From: Thalassobaculum litoreum DSM 18839
GTDB lineage: Bacteria; Pseudomonadota; Alphaproteobacteria; Thalassobaculales; Thalassobaculaceae
NCBI RefSeq assembly: GCF_900102465.1
Contig: NZ_FNBW01000004.1
Span: 124,001-188,000 of the forward strand
DNA length: 64,000 bases
Direction of reading: 5' to 3'
The notes under the pieces were generated by a model that had not been told where the DNA came from, did no database searches, and worked only from the letters and a program-made list of their open reading frames with translations. Position numbers and translations under genes: made by a program. Each line of letters opens with the position of its first letter. Position 1 is the stretch's first letter. Positions 31,986-39,486 of this stretch are shown one piece after another.

Positions 31986-33172
31986 CTTCCGACACGAACG
32001 GCTGGCGCCAAGCGACCCGTCTGGTGCGCACCGGCTTGGCGCGCAGCCCGAACAACGAGACCGCCGAGGCGCTCTACCTGAACTCCGGCTTCGTCTTCAA
32101 TTCGGCCGCCGAGGCCGAGGCGGCGTTCAAGGGCGAGAACGACGTCTACATGTACTCGCGCTACGGCAACCCGACGGTCACCACCTTCGAGGAGCGCCTC
32201 GCGGCCCTGGAAGGGGCGGAGATGTGCCGGGCGACGGCGACCGGCATGGCGGCGATCTTCTCGGCCCTGGCCTGTCAGCTCAAGAGCGGCGACCGGGTCG
32301 TCGCCGCCCGCGAGCTGTTCGGCGCCTGCCACCACATCGTTGCCAAGATCCTCCCGAAATGGGGCGTGGAAACGCAGTTCGTGAAGGGCACCGACCTGGA
32401 GGCCTGGAAGGCCGCCCTGTCGACGCCGGCCAATGCCGTGCTGCTGGAAAGCCCGTCGAACCCGATGCTCGACCTGGTGGATATCGCCGCCGTTTCCGAG
32501 CTGGCCCACGCCGCCGGGGCGAAGGTGATCGTCGACAATGTCTTCGCCACCCCGCTGTTCCAGAGCCCGCTGGACCTCGGCGCCGACATCGTCGTCTATT
32601 CGGCCACCAAGCATATCGACGGCCATGGCCGCTGCCTCGGTGGTGCTGTGCTGGGCTCGGCGGCCTGGATGAACGAGCATTTCATTCCGTTCTACCGCAA
32701 TACCGGCCCGTCCATGAGCCCGTTCAACGCCTGGGTCATGGCCAAGTCGCTGGAGACCCTGGAACTGCGCGTGGAGCGGATGAGCGCCACGGCGGCCAAG
32801 GTCGCCGACTGGCTCGCCGGGCAGAGCCAAGTGCTGCAGGTACGCTATCCCGGCCGCAGCGACCATCCGCAGCACGACCTGGCCAAGCGGCAGATGCGCG
32901 GCTTCGGCAGCCTTGTGGCGATGGAGGTCGCGGGTGGCAAGACGGCGGCCTTCAAGGTGCTGGACAGCCTGAAGGTCATCGACCTGTCGAACAATCTCGG
33001 CGACGCCAAGTCGCTGGCCTGCCATCCGTCGACCACGACCCATGCCAAGGTCCCGGTCGAGGAGAAGCTGGACTGCGGCATCACCGACGGGTCGATCCGG
33101 CTGTCTGTCGGTCTTGAACACCCCGACGACCTGACCGAGGATCTGGCGCAAGCCCTGGCGGCGGCCTCCTGA
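31982..33172 (+). CDS. metZ: O-succinylhomoserine sulfhydrylase
   Basis: MetZ makes homocysteine from O-succinylhomoserine and sulfide in methionine biosynthesis. The 396-residue PLP protein has the Cys/Met-metabolism signature: YSRYGNPTVTTFEERLA, Asp185 in VIVDNVFATPLFQ, and Lys210 in VYSATKHIDGHGRCLGG. The C-terminal SLACHPSTTTHAKV and SIRLSVGLEHPDDL complete the family pattern. The GTG start overlaps the DUF1737 stop. Family members with other substrates exist (cystathionine synthase, O-acetylhomoserine enzyme), but the sequence style and rhodanese-DUF1737 context favour MetZ. Confidence 0.9.
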   Translation: MTSDTNGWRQATRLVRTGLARSPNNETAEALYLNSGFVFNSAAEAEAAFKGENDVYMYSRYGNPTVTTFEERLAALEGAEMCRATATGMAAIFSALACQLKSGDRVVAARELFGACHHIVAKILPKWGVETQFVKGTDLEAWKAALSTPANAVLLESPSNPMLDLVDIAAVSELAHAAGAKVIVDNVFATPLFQSPLDLGADIVVYSATKHIDGHGRCLGGAVLGSAAWMNEHFIPFYRNTGPSMSPFNAWVMAKSLETLELRVERMSATAAKVADWLAGQSQVLQVRYPGRSDHPQHDLAKRQMRGFGSLVAMEVAGGKTAAFKVLDSLKVIDLSNNLGDAKSLACHPSTTTHAKVPVEEKLDCGITDGSIRLSVGLEHPDDLTEDLAQALAAAS

Positions 33173-33218
33173 CCTTTCGAGGGGCGCCCGACCCGGGCGC
33201 TCACGGAGGGGAACGGCC

Positions 33219-34001
33219 ATGCTCGAGTTGAAGAACCACGCCCTGGACAAACTGCGCGCCGGCGAGCTGTCGCTCGGCGTCGGCCTGCGCCAGGCGCGCA
33301 CCGTCGATATCGGCAAGGCGATGAAGACGGCCGGGTTCGACTGGCTGTTCATCGACATGGAGCACAACTCCATGGACGTGGACACTGCGGTGCAGATCTG
33401 TGTCGCGGCCCAGGACGCCGGCATCACACCGATCGTCCGGGTGCCTGGCTTCCAGCATTTCCACGCCACCCGGGTGCTCGACGGCGGTGCCCAGGGCATC
33501 GTCGTGCCCCATGTGGACGACGCGGAGACGGCGGCTCAGATGGTGTCCAACATGCGCTATCCGCCGCTGGGCCACCGTTCGGTCACCGGCGCCTTGCCGC
33601 AGCTCGATTTCGAGGGCCATCCGGTGGCTGACACCGCCGAGGCGGTGAACCGCGAGACCCTGCTGGTGGTGATGCTGGAGACGCCGACGGCGATCGCCAA
33701 CGCCCATGAGATCGCTGCCGTGCCCGGGGTCGACGCCCTGCTGATCGGCACCAGCGACCTGACCATGGAGATGGGCATCCCCGGACAGCCGGAGCATCCG
33801 GACGTGATCCGGGCCTACGAGACGATGCTCGACGCCTGCCGGACCCACGGGAAGTTCGCGGGCATGGGCGGGATCTACGATCCGCCGGTCATGCAGCGCT
33901 ATGTGGAGATGGGGGTGCTCATGGTCCTAGCCGGAAGCGATCTGGCGTTCCTGATGGCCGGGGCGCGGGCACGCGCGAAGGAAGTCCGCGGCCTGCTGTA
34001 G
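33219..34001 (+). CDS. HpcH/HpaI family class II aldolase
   Basis: The 260-residue TIM-barrel protein matches the 2,4-dihydroxyhept-2-ene-1,7-dioate aldolase family. Signatures: GFDWLFIDMEHNSMD, the GGAQGIVVPHVDDAE block, the metal ligands Glu in VVMLETPTAIAN and Asp in LIGTSDLTMEMG, and the basic YPPLGHRSVTG loop. It cleaves 2-keto-4-hydroxy acids to pyruvate (or a similar ketoacid) and an aldehyde. GGAGGGG lies before the ATG. It follows metZ by 46 bp and may be an independent unit. It ends at a hairpin shared with the convergent porin gene. Confidence 0.88.
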   Translation: MLELKNHALDKLRAGELSLGVGLRQARTVDIGKAMKTAGFDWLFIDMEHNSMDVDTAVQICVAAQDAGITPIVRVPGFQHFHATRVLDGGAQGIVVPHVDDAETAAQMVSNMRYPPLGHRSVTGALPQLDFEGHPVADTAEAVNRETLLVVMLETPTAIANAHEIAAVPGVDALLIGTSDLTMEMGIPGQPEHPDVIRAYETMLDACRTHGKFAGMGGIYDPPVMQRYVEMGVLMVLAGSDLAFLMAGARARAKEVRGLL

Positions 34002-34013
34002 CCGTGCGGAGAA

Positions 34014-34041
34014 GAGGCGGCCGATCGCGGCCGGCCGCCTC
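34014..34041. terminator. Bidirectional terminator between aldolase and porin genes
   Basis: GAGGCGGCCG / CGGCCGCCTC, a perfect 10-bp stem with an 8-base loop, lies 12 bases after the aldolase stop and 8 bases after the porin stop. On the minus strand it is followed by TTCTCC. It likely ends both transcripts. Confidence 0.65.
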
Positions 34042-34049
34042 GGTCGGTC

Positions 34050-35162
34050 TCAGAATTCCAGCGTGATGCCGGTGACGACGGCCCAGCCCTCGTTGTCGGC
34101 GCCGCTGTCTGCCTCGAACTCGCTGCGGAAGATCGAGCCCAGCACGGTCACGCCCGGGCCGAGGTCGTAGGCGCCGGACAGCATGATCGTGTTGTGATCG
34201 CTGTCGCCGGCGGTGGCGACGCTGTCCTCGACCGAACCCTGGTAGTAGGACAGGGACACCGAGGCATCGCCGAAAGCATAGGCCACGCCGATGTCGAAGC
34301 CGTCGCCGTCGAACGACGTCGCGGTATCGGTCCCGCCGCCCGGGTTGCCCTGGGTGTTGGCGTAGGACCCGCCGACGGTGAAGCCGGCATAGGTCAGGTT
34401 GGCGCCGAAGCTGTAGCCCTCGGCGTCGTTGCCGGCGGCGCCCACGCTGTCCGGCTTGTCGGCGAACAGGTACCCGGCGGCCACGGCCACTTCGACTCCA
34501 CCGAATTCCTCGACGAAGTTGGCGCCGAACGCGATGCCGTCGCTGTAGAGGTCGCCGGCCGGCTGCACGTTGTTGTCGCGCTCGAATTCGGGAATGTAGG
34601 ACACACCGAACTGGAAGCCGGAGAAGCGCGGCGTGAAGTAGTTGATCTTAGAGGCCTGGTCTTCGCCCAAATACAGATAGGTGGACTGGAAGGCGGAATC
34701 CGCATCGCCGCCGGACAGGTTGACCACCCAGTCGGAGATGTCGCTGTCGTTGATGCCGTAGCCCACGTCCGGGGCCGAATAGTGCATCAGGGCCGCGACC
34801 GTGTCGGTCTGGCCGATCTCGAGCCGACCGGCGCTGCTCTCGACATAGAGAATCGAGCCGTCGATCTGGTCGCCGCCCGAGGACATGGCGTCGAGGCCGA
34901 CTTCCATGCCGAAGGACAGGCCGTTGTCGAGGGTGATCTCGCCGCCGAAGACGATAGTGCCGTCGGTCTTTACGTCGAACCCGGTGAAGTCGCCGCTGTT
35001 CGTGTCGTTATCGACATAGCCGAAATACTGGGTGTACTCGCCGCCGATCTCGACGGAGAGCTTTTCCGCCGCGCCGGCGGACGGTGCCAGGGCAAATGTT
35101 GCGAGCACCGATGCGGCGATGCCGACCGGCCGCCACCGTACCAAGCCAAATGGTTGGTTCAT
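34050..35162 (-). CDS. Gram-negative porin
   Basis: The 370-residue protein has a signal peptide (cleavage after APSAGA) and the features of an alphaproteobacterial general-diffusion porin: an acidic beta-strand series rich in Gly/Tyr/Asp, the GRLEIGQTDTVAALMHYSAPD segment that forms the constriction loop region, repeated strand pairs such as FGVSYIPEF and VAVAAGYLFA, and a C-terminal aromatic residue (GITLEF). It inserts in the outer membrane as a beta-barrel. GGAGGGG precedes the ATG at 35162. Upstream lie a Fur-type box (35224-35238) and a Zur-like palindrome (35288-35305), so its expression is probably metal-responsive; it may pass metal complexes. Confidence 0.9.
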   Translation of the reverse strand: MNQPFGLVRWRPVGIAASVLATFALAPSAGAAEKLSVEIGGEYTQYFGYVDNDTNSGDFTGFDVKTDGTIVFGGEITLDNGLSFGMEVGLDAMSSGGDQIDGSILYVESSAGRLEIGQTDTVAALMHYSAPDVGYGINDSDISDWVVNLSGGDADSAFQSTYLYLGEDQASKINYFTPRFSGFQFGVSYIPEFERDNNVQPAGDLYSDGIAFGANFVEEFGGVEVAVAAGYLFADKPDSVGAAGNDAEGYSFGANLTYAGFTVGGSYANTQGNPGGGTDTATSFDGDGFDIGVAYAFGDASVSLSYYQGSVEDSVATAGDSDHNTIMLSGAYDLGPGVTVLGSIFRSEFEADSGADNEGWAVVTGITLEF

Positions 35163-35223
35163 GGTTCCCCCCTCCAGAGGGTCAACAAACTGATGCGAAC
35201 AGATCGCGGGTTGCGGACGCCGT

Positions 35224-35238
35224 TGCAAATGAGTTGCA
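35224..35238. promoter_or_regulatory. Fur-type box upstream of the porin gene
   Basis: TGCAAATGAGTTGCA, a 7-1-7 near-palindrome inside the longer perfect GTTGCAA-ATGAG-TTGCAAC (35222-35240). It fits TGCRAATNNNTYGCA, the form of Fur/Mur sites in alphaproteobacteria. It lies 62-76 bases before the porin ATG, where a repressor could cover the promoter or early leader. Confidence 0.7.
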
Positions 35239-35287
35239 ACGGCAAAATGTACTCTGACTTTAGGTCAGTGTCTCTGTCTCTATAATA

Positions 35288-35305
35288 GCAATGTTATAAC
35301 ATTGC
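35288..35305. promoter_or_regulatory. Zur-like palindrome
   Basis: GCAATGTTATAACATTGC is a perfect 18-bp palindrome with the ATGTTATAACAT core seen in proteobacterial Zur sites. It is 126-143 bases before the porin ATG and about 320 bases before the imelysin start, so the porin is the nearer target. A TATAAT box directly abuts it on the plus strand. Confidence 0.55.
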
Positions 35306-35485
35306 AATTTGGGACTCCACCCCGATATGGATGCGCAGCCGACGGCCCCGCCCCCCGGTGCAGACGCCGCGCTGAGCGGGCCTGATGGGTGCTTGATGTA
35401 TGGATGTGTCGTCCGTTTGACCTGTTGGGTTTTTCGCTGCTTCGGCCATCGGTCTCCTACAAATTGTTGGTCCGGTACGGATTAA

Positions 35486-35500
35486 TGCGAATCATTCGCA
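35486..35500. promoter_or_regulatory. Fur-type box upstream of the imelysin operon
   Basis: TGCGAATCATTCGCA is a perfect palindrome, extended to the 19-bp AATGCGAATCATTCGCATT at 35484-35502, close to the classic Fur hexamer pattern. It lies 126-140 bases before the imelysin ATG. Its spacing from the next box is exactly 30 bases, three helical turns. Confidence 0.75.
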
Positions 35501-35515
35501 TTTTGTTATTGCAAT

Positions 35516-35530
35516 TGCGAATGGCTTGCA
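35516..35530. promoter_or_regulatory. Second Fur-type box upstream of the imelysin operon
   Basis: TGCGAATGGCTTGCA fits the same 15-bp pattern with one weaker position. It lies inside a perfect inverted repeat, TTGTTATTGCAA (35503-35514) and TTGCAATAACAA (35526-35537), which could also be the operator of another regulator or a transcript hairpin. Confidence 0.6.
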
Positions 35531-35625
35531 ATAACAAACTACCGGGACGTCCACGGAGGTCCAAGGCAAGCCAACGAACCGGCGGCGCGTCCGCCGGCGA
35601 TCTGACCGACAGAGGGGAAAGTTCA

Positions 35626-36888
35626 ATGAGACGCTGGATGATGGCGGGGCTTCTGGCCCTGGCACCGATCTCGGCCCAGGCCGCGGCCCCATCGGCGGAT
35701 GCGGTTCTGAAGACCTATTCCGACATCGCCCACGCCGCCTACGAGGATTCGCTGATCACGGCGAAGCGGCTGGAGACCGCGGTGGACGCCCTGATCGCCT
35801 CGCCCTCCGAAGCGACCCTCACGGACGCGAAGCAGGCCTGGAAGGCCGCGCGCGTGCCGTATCAGCAGACCGAGGCCTATCGGTTCGGCAACCCGATCGT
35901 CGACGAGTGGGAAGGCAAGGTGAATGCCTGGCCGCTGGACGAGGGGCTGATCGACTATGTCGATCCGGGCAAGTACGGCGCGTCGAGCGACGACAACCCG
36001 TATTACACCGCCAACGTCATCGCCAATCCCTCGTTGAAGCTCGGCGGCAGCACCCTGGAGACGCCGAAGATCACCATGGCGGTCATCCAGGAACTGCATG
36101 AACTGGATGCCGTCGAGGCGAACGTCACCACCGGCTACCACGCCATCGAATTTCTGCTCTGGGGGCAGGACCTCAACGGCACCGGCCCGGGCGCCGGCGC
36201 GCGGCCCTATACCGATTTCGACCCGCAGAACTGCACCCACGGCAACTGCGAGCGTCGCGCCGACTATCTGAAGGTCGCGACCGATCTGCTGATCGCCGAC
36301 CTGGAAGAGATGGTGGCCAACTGGGCCGAGGGCGGTGCCGCCCGCGCCCAGCTCATGGAGGCAGGCGACAAGGGCGGTCTGGCCATGATCCTGACCGGCA
36401 TGGGCAGCCTGTCCTACGGCGAGCTGGCCGGCGAGCGCATGAAGCTCGGCCTGCTGCTGCACGATCCGGAGGAAGAGCATGACTGCTTCTCCGACAACAC
36501 CCACTGGTCGCATTACTACGATGCCCAGGGCGTGAAGAACGTCTACGAGGGCCGCTATGAGCGTGTCGACGGCAGCGTGGTCGAGGGGCCGAGCGTCTCC
36601 GACCTGGTGGCCGCGACCGATGCGGAGCTGGATAAGGCTCTGTCGGCTGCCCTGAACGACACCATGGCGAAGATGACCGACATGGCCGATGCCGCCGAGG
36701 CGGGCGAGGCATACGACCAGCAGATCGGCGAAGGCAACGAGGCCGGCAACGCCCGGGTCGATGCCGCCATCACCGCCCTTCTGGTTCAGACACGTGAGAT
36801 CGAGCGCGCGGTCGCGGCGCTCGGGCTGGACAATCTCTCGATCGAGGGATCGGACAGTTTGGACAATCCCGCCGCTGTTTTTCAGTGA
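35626..36888 (+). CDS. Imelysin-family (M75) iron-regulated lipoprotein-like/periplasmic protein
   Basis: Imelysin-like proteins (ICMP, related to EfeO) are periplasmic, iron-regulated and contain a conserved GxHxxE site. The 420-residue protein has a signal peptide (MRRWMMAGLLALAPISAQA) and GYHAIEFLLWG with His172 and Glu175. Other family blocks are YQQTEAYRFGNP, DDNPYYTANVI and SHYYDAQGVKNVYEGRY. The ATG at 35626 follows AGAGGGG. Two Fur-type boxes lie upstream and a strong terminator downstream, so it may be made in excess over the three genes that follow. Likely role: binding iron or haem-like ligands in the periplasm as part of an uptake system. Confidence 0.92.
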   Translation: MRRWMMAGLLALAPISAQAAAPSADAVLKTYSDIAHAAYEDSLITAKRLETAVDALIASPSEATLTDAKQAWKAARVPYQQTEAYRFGNPIVDEWEGKVNAWPLDEGLIDYVDPGKYGASSDDNPYYTANVIANPSLKLGGSTLETPKITMAVIQELHELDAVEANVTTGYHAIEFLLWGQDLNGTGPGAGARPYTDFDPQNCTHGNCERRADYLKVATDLLIADLEEMVANWAEGGAARAQLMEAGDKGGLAMILTGMGSLSYGELAGERMKLGLLLHDPEEEHDCFSDNTHWSHYYDAQGVKNVYEGRYERVDGSVVEGPSVSDLVAATDAELDKALSAALNDTMAKMTDMADAAEAGEAYDQQIGEGNEAGNARVDAAITALLVQTREIERAVAALGLDNLSIEGSDSLDNPAAVFQ

Positions 36889-36931
36889 CCGGGATTGACG
36901 CGATCACTCTCTAGTCGAAGCATGGCAACTT

Positions 36932-36960
36932 GGGCGGTCCGGCAACGGACCGCCCCTTTT
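36932..36960 (+). terminator. Rho-independent terminator/attenuator after the first imelysin gene
   Basis: GGGCGGTCCG-GCAA-CGGACCGCCC followed by CTTTT: a perfect 10-bp stem, four-base loop and T-run, 44 bases after the imelysin stop and 29 bases before the di-heme gene. Partial readthrough would give lower expression of the downstream genes. Confidence 0.85.
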
Positions 36961-36988
36961 CGCCGAAACCGACCAGGTGTTTAGGGTC

Positions 36989-38416
36989 ATGCGACGCATT
37001 CAGGTGACGGGCGCGTTCACCGCCGTACTTCTCACCGGCCTCGCCGCTTCGATGCTGCTGGCGACCGTCTGCGAGACGACCGCGGATCCGGCCGGCAGCC
37101 TGCCGGCGGGCGACGCCACCTCTGCGCATGCCCCCGACGCAAACGCGTTTTCCCACTCCTCGGCGACGCTGCCCTTCGAGAAGGAGCTCGACTTCAAGGT
37201 CGGCAACGGCATCTTCAAGAAGCTCTGGGTCACCGCCCCCGCCTCTACCAAATCCTCCGACGGGTTGGGGCCGCTCTATAACGCGCGGGCCTGCCAGCGC
37301 TGCCATCTGAAGGACGGGCGCGGCCATCCGCCGTCGGCCAACTTCCCCGAGGACAACGCGGTCTCGATGCTGATCCGTCTCGGCATCCCGATCGGGCCGC
37401 GCGATACCAGGCCGGACCCGGTCTATGGCGGTCAGCTTCAGGACTTCGCCGTCGCCGGCCTCCCCATCGAGGGGCGCCCGCATGTCGCCTGGACCGAGGA
37501 ACTGGTCGCCCTCGCCGACGGCACCGAGGTGTCCCTGCGCCGTCCGGACTGGACCGTCGCGGATTTCGGGTACGGCCCGATGGACCCGGAGACCCGGATT
37601 TCGGTCCGCATGGCGCCGCCGATGATCGGCCTCGGTCTGCTGGAGGCGGTGCCGGCCGAGCAGATCGCCGCCTATGCCGATCCGGAGGATTCGGACGGCG
37701 ACGGCATCTCCGGCCGCGCGGCCGAAGTGACCAACGCGGAGACCGGCGACTTGATGCTCGGCCGCTTCGGCTGGAAGGCCTCGCAGCCGACCCTGCGGCA
37801 GCAGACCCAGGCGGCCTTCCTCGGCGATATGGGCCTGTCGACGACGGCGTTCCCCTTCGGCCATGGCGACTGCACCGATCGCCAGCCGCTCTGCCGCGAC
37901 GCGCCGGACGGCGGCAGCCAGGCGACCGGCCTGGAGGTGAGCGAGACCATGCTGAAGCTGGTGGTCTTCTACTCCCGCCACCTCGCGGTGCCGGCCCGGC
38001 GCGACCTCACCGATCCCGCCGTCGCCCGCGGCCAGTCGGTCTTCGCCGAGGCGGGCTGCGCAAGCTGCCACCGCCCCAGCCTGACCACGGCGGCGGATGC
38101 GGCGGACCCGGCGCTGGCGGGCCACACGATCTACGCCTTCACCGACATGCTGCTGCACGACATGGGCCCGGACCTGGCCGACGGGTTGCCGGAAGGCGAT
38201 GCGACGCAGTCCGAGTGGCGCACGCCGCCGCTCTGGGGCATCGGCCTGACGCAGACCGTCAACGGGCACACCAACTTCCTGCACGACGGCCGGGCGCGGT
38301 CGGTGCTGGAGGCGATCCTGTGGCATGGTGGCGAGGCACAGGCGGCGCGGGACCATGTGGTCGGCCTCGACCCCGCCGACCGGGACGCCCTGATCGCCTA
38401 TATCAACTCGCTCTAG
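36989..38416 (+). CDS. Di-heme oxidoreductase (DHOR, former DUF1111) c-type cytochrome
   Basis: The 475-residue periplasmic protein carries two CxxCH haem-c sites: Cys102-His106 (ACQRCHLKDGRG) and Cys357-His361 (CASCHRPS). An N-terminal hydrophobic signal or anchor precedes it. Blocks such as GLGPLYNARACQRCH, DPVYGGQLQDFAV, RFGWKASQPTLRQQTQAAFLGDMG (GxxS variant) and FLHDGRARSVLEAILWHGGEA match the COG3488 thiol oxidoreductase family. I chose ATG 36989 over GTG 36977. It is the second gene of the iron-type operon and overlaps functionally with the ccm genes at the left of the window, which would mature it. It is thought to do redox chemistry on the metal or ligand. Confidence 0.9.
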   Translation: MRRIQVTGAFTAVLLTGLAASMLLATVCETTADPAGSLPAGDATSAHAPDANAFSHSSATLPFEKELDFKVGNGIFKKLWVTAPASTKSSDGLGPLYNARACQRCHLKDGRGHPPSANFPEDNAVSMLIRLGIPIGPRDTRPDPVYGGQLQDFAVAGLPIEGRPHVAWTEELVALADGTEVSLRRPDWTVADFGYGPMDPETRISVRMAPPMIGLGLLEAVPAEQIAAYADPEDSDGDGISGRAAEVTNAETGDLMLGRFGWKASQPTLRQQTQAAFLGDMGLSTTAFPFGHGDCTDRQPLCRDAPDGGSQATGLEVSETMLKLVVFYSRHLAVPARRDLTDPAVARGQSVFAEAGCASCHRPSLTTAADAADPALAGHTIYAFTDMLLHDMGPDLADGLPEGDATQSEWRTPPLWGIGLTQTVNGHTNFLHDGRARSVLEAILWHGGEAQAARDHVVGLDPADRDALIAYINSL

Positions 38417-38425
38417 GAGGCCGCG

Positions 38426-39484
38426 ATGCGGTTCCTCGCCGTTCTGTTCACCGTCTTCTGGCTTCTGCCGGCGCAGGGCGTGCGCGCCGACGTGCCGAAG
38501 GAGCTGGTGGAGGATCTGGTCGACGGCAACGTGATCCCGGCCTACCGCGCGTTCGAGGCCAAGACCGGCGCCCTGGCCGATGCGGTGACGACCGCCTGCG
38601 CCGGCGGTGCGCTGGCGACCGACGCGGTCAAGGCGGCCTTCGCCGAGGCCTGGCTCGCCTGGGCCGGCGCGCGGCACGTGGTGAAGGGACCCGTCACCTT
38701 TTTCGATCGGCAGTTCCGCATCCAGTTCTGGCCGGACAGCCGCAACCGGATCGAGCGGGCGCTGATCGATCTGCGCAGCGTGGGCGGCACGCCGGACATC
38801 GCCTCCGCCGCCGTCGGGGTCCAGGGCTTTCCCGCGCTGGAGCGGCTGATCTACGAGGGCAAGGGGGTGGACGACTGTTTCATCGCCCGACCGATCGCCG
38901 CGAACCTGCACACCATGGCGGGCGAGATCCTGACCGAATGGACCGAGGGCGACAGCCCGTTCCGCAAGGCGCTCGTGGCGCCGGGCAGCGGGGCCGGGGT
39001 GTACTTCACCTATTCGGAATCCCTGACCGCGCTGATGACCGGTGCGACGGCCTCGCTCGAGGGCATCCTGCGGTTGCGCCTGAAGCGGCCGCTGGGCGAG
39101 GAGAGCGGCCATGCCCGGCCGAACCGGGCCGAGGCCTGGCGCAGCGAGCTCTCCATGGATCTGGTCCGCGCCGACCTCGCCGCGGTGGCCGATTTCTATC
39201 ACGGCGGCGCCGAGGCCCCGGAGGAGTCCCGGGGGCTGGACGCGGCCCTGCGCCGGAGCGGTGAGACCGAGCTTGCCGACCTGATGACCAAGGCGTTCCG
39301 CATCACCCGGGAGACGGCGGACAAGGTCGACCGGCCGCTCAGCGCGGCGGTGGTCGACCCGGCAATGCAGCCGGTCCTCGACGAGCTGGTCACCCAGGTC
39401 TCCGCCCTGAAGGCGCTGATCGTCCAGAAGGTCGGCCCGGCGATCGGCATCGCCGGCGGGTTCAACGCCATGGACGGGGACTGA
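38426..39484 (+). CDS. Second imelysin-family protein, lacking the motif histidine
   Basis: The 352-residue protein has a signal peptide (MRFLAVLFTVFWLLPAQGVRA) and the imelysin fold pattern: an early AFAEAWLAWAGARHVV block, PDSRNRIERAL, and GFPALERLIYEG (residues 134-145). The usual GxHxxE reads GFPALE here, so the histidine is Pro136 while Glu139 is kept. It lies 9 bp after the di-heme gene and 2 bp before the DUF1513 gene. The loss of the histidine suggests a structural or regulatory partner, or a different ligand from the first imelysin. Confidence 0.87.
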   Translation: MRFLAVLFTVFWLLPAQGVRADVPKELVEDLVDGNVIPAYRAFEAKTGALADAVTTACAGGALATDAVKAAFAEAWLAWAGARHVVKGPVTFFDRQFRIQFWPDSRNRIERALIDLRSVGGTPDIASAAVGVQGFPALERLIYEGKGVDDCFIARPIAANLHTMAGEILTEWTEGDSPFRKALVAPGSGAGVYFTYSESLTALMTGATASLEGILRLRLKRPLGEESGHARPNRAEAWRSELSMDLVRADLAAVADFYHGGAEAPEESRGLDAALRRSGETELADLMTKAFRITRETADKVDRPLSAAVVDPAMQPVLDELVTQVSALKALIVQKVGPAIGIAGGFNAMDGD

Positions 39485-39486
39485 CC

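Larger units (their letters stand above)
35163..35625. other. Divergent control region between the porin and imelysin operons
   Basis: This 463-bp AT-richer gap holds at least three Fur-type boxes, one Zur-like palindrome, a CTGAC/GTCAG palindrome (35254-35268) and a TATAAT at 35281. It must contain both promoters. The TTGCAA half-site recurs five times. The reading frame upstream of 35626 is open on the plus strand but encodes nothing like the imelysin and is non-coding. Confidence 0.8.

Noticed and set aside
35281-35286. TATAAT as the -10 box of the imelysin operon
   Set aside because: It is 340 bases before the gene, has no -35 hexamer at 16-18 bases, and lies upstream of the Fur-type boxes, so it is probably not that promoter.
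35389-35625. Upstream extension of the imelysin reading frame by 79 codons
   Set aside because: The stretch is AT-rich, full of operator-like palindromes, and would put a hydrophilic leader before a clear signal peptide; AGAGGGG supports the ATG at 35626.
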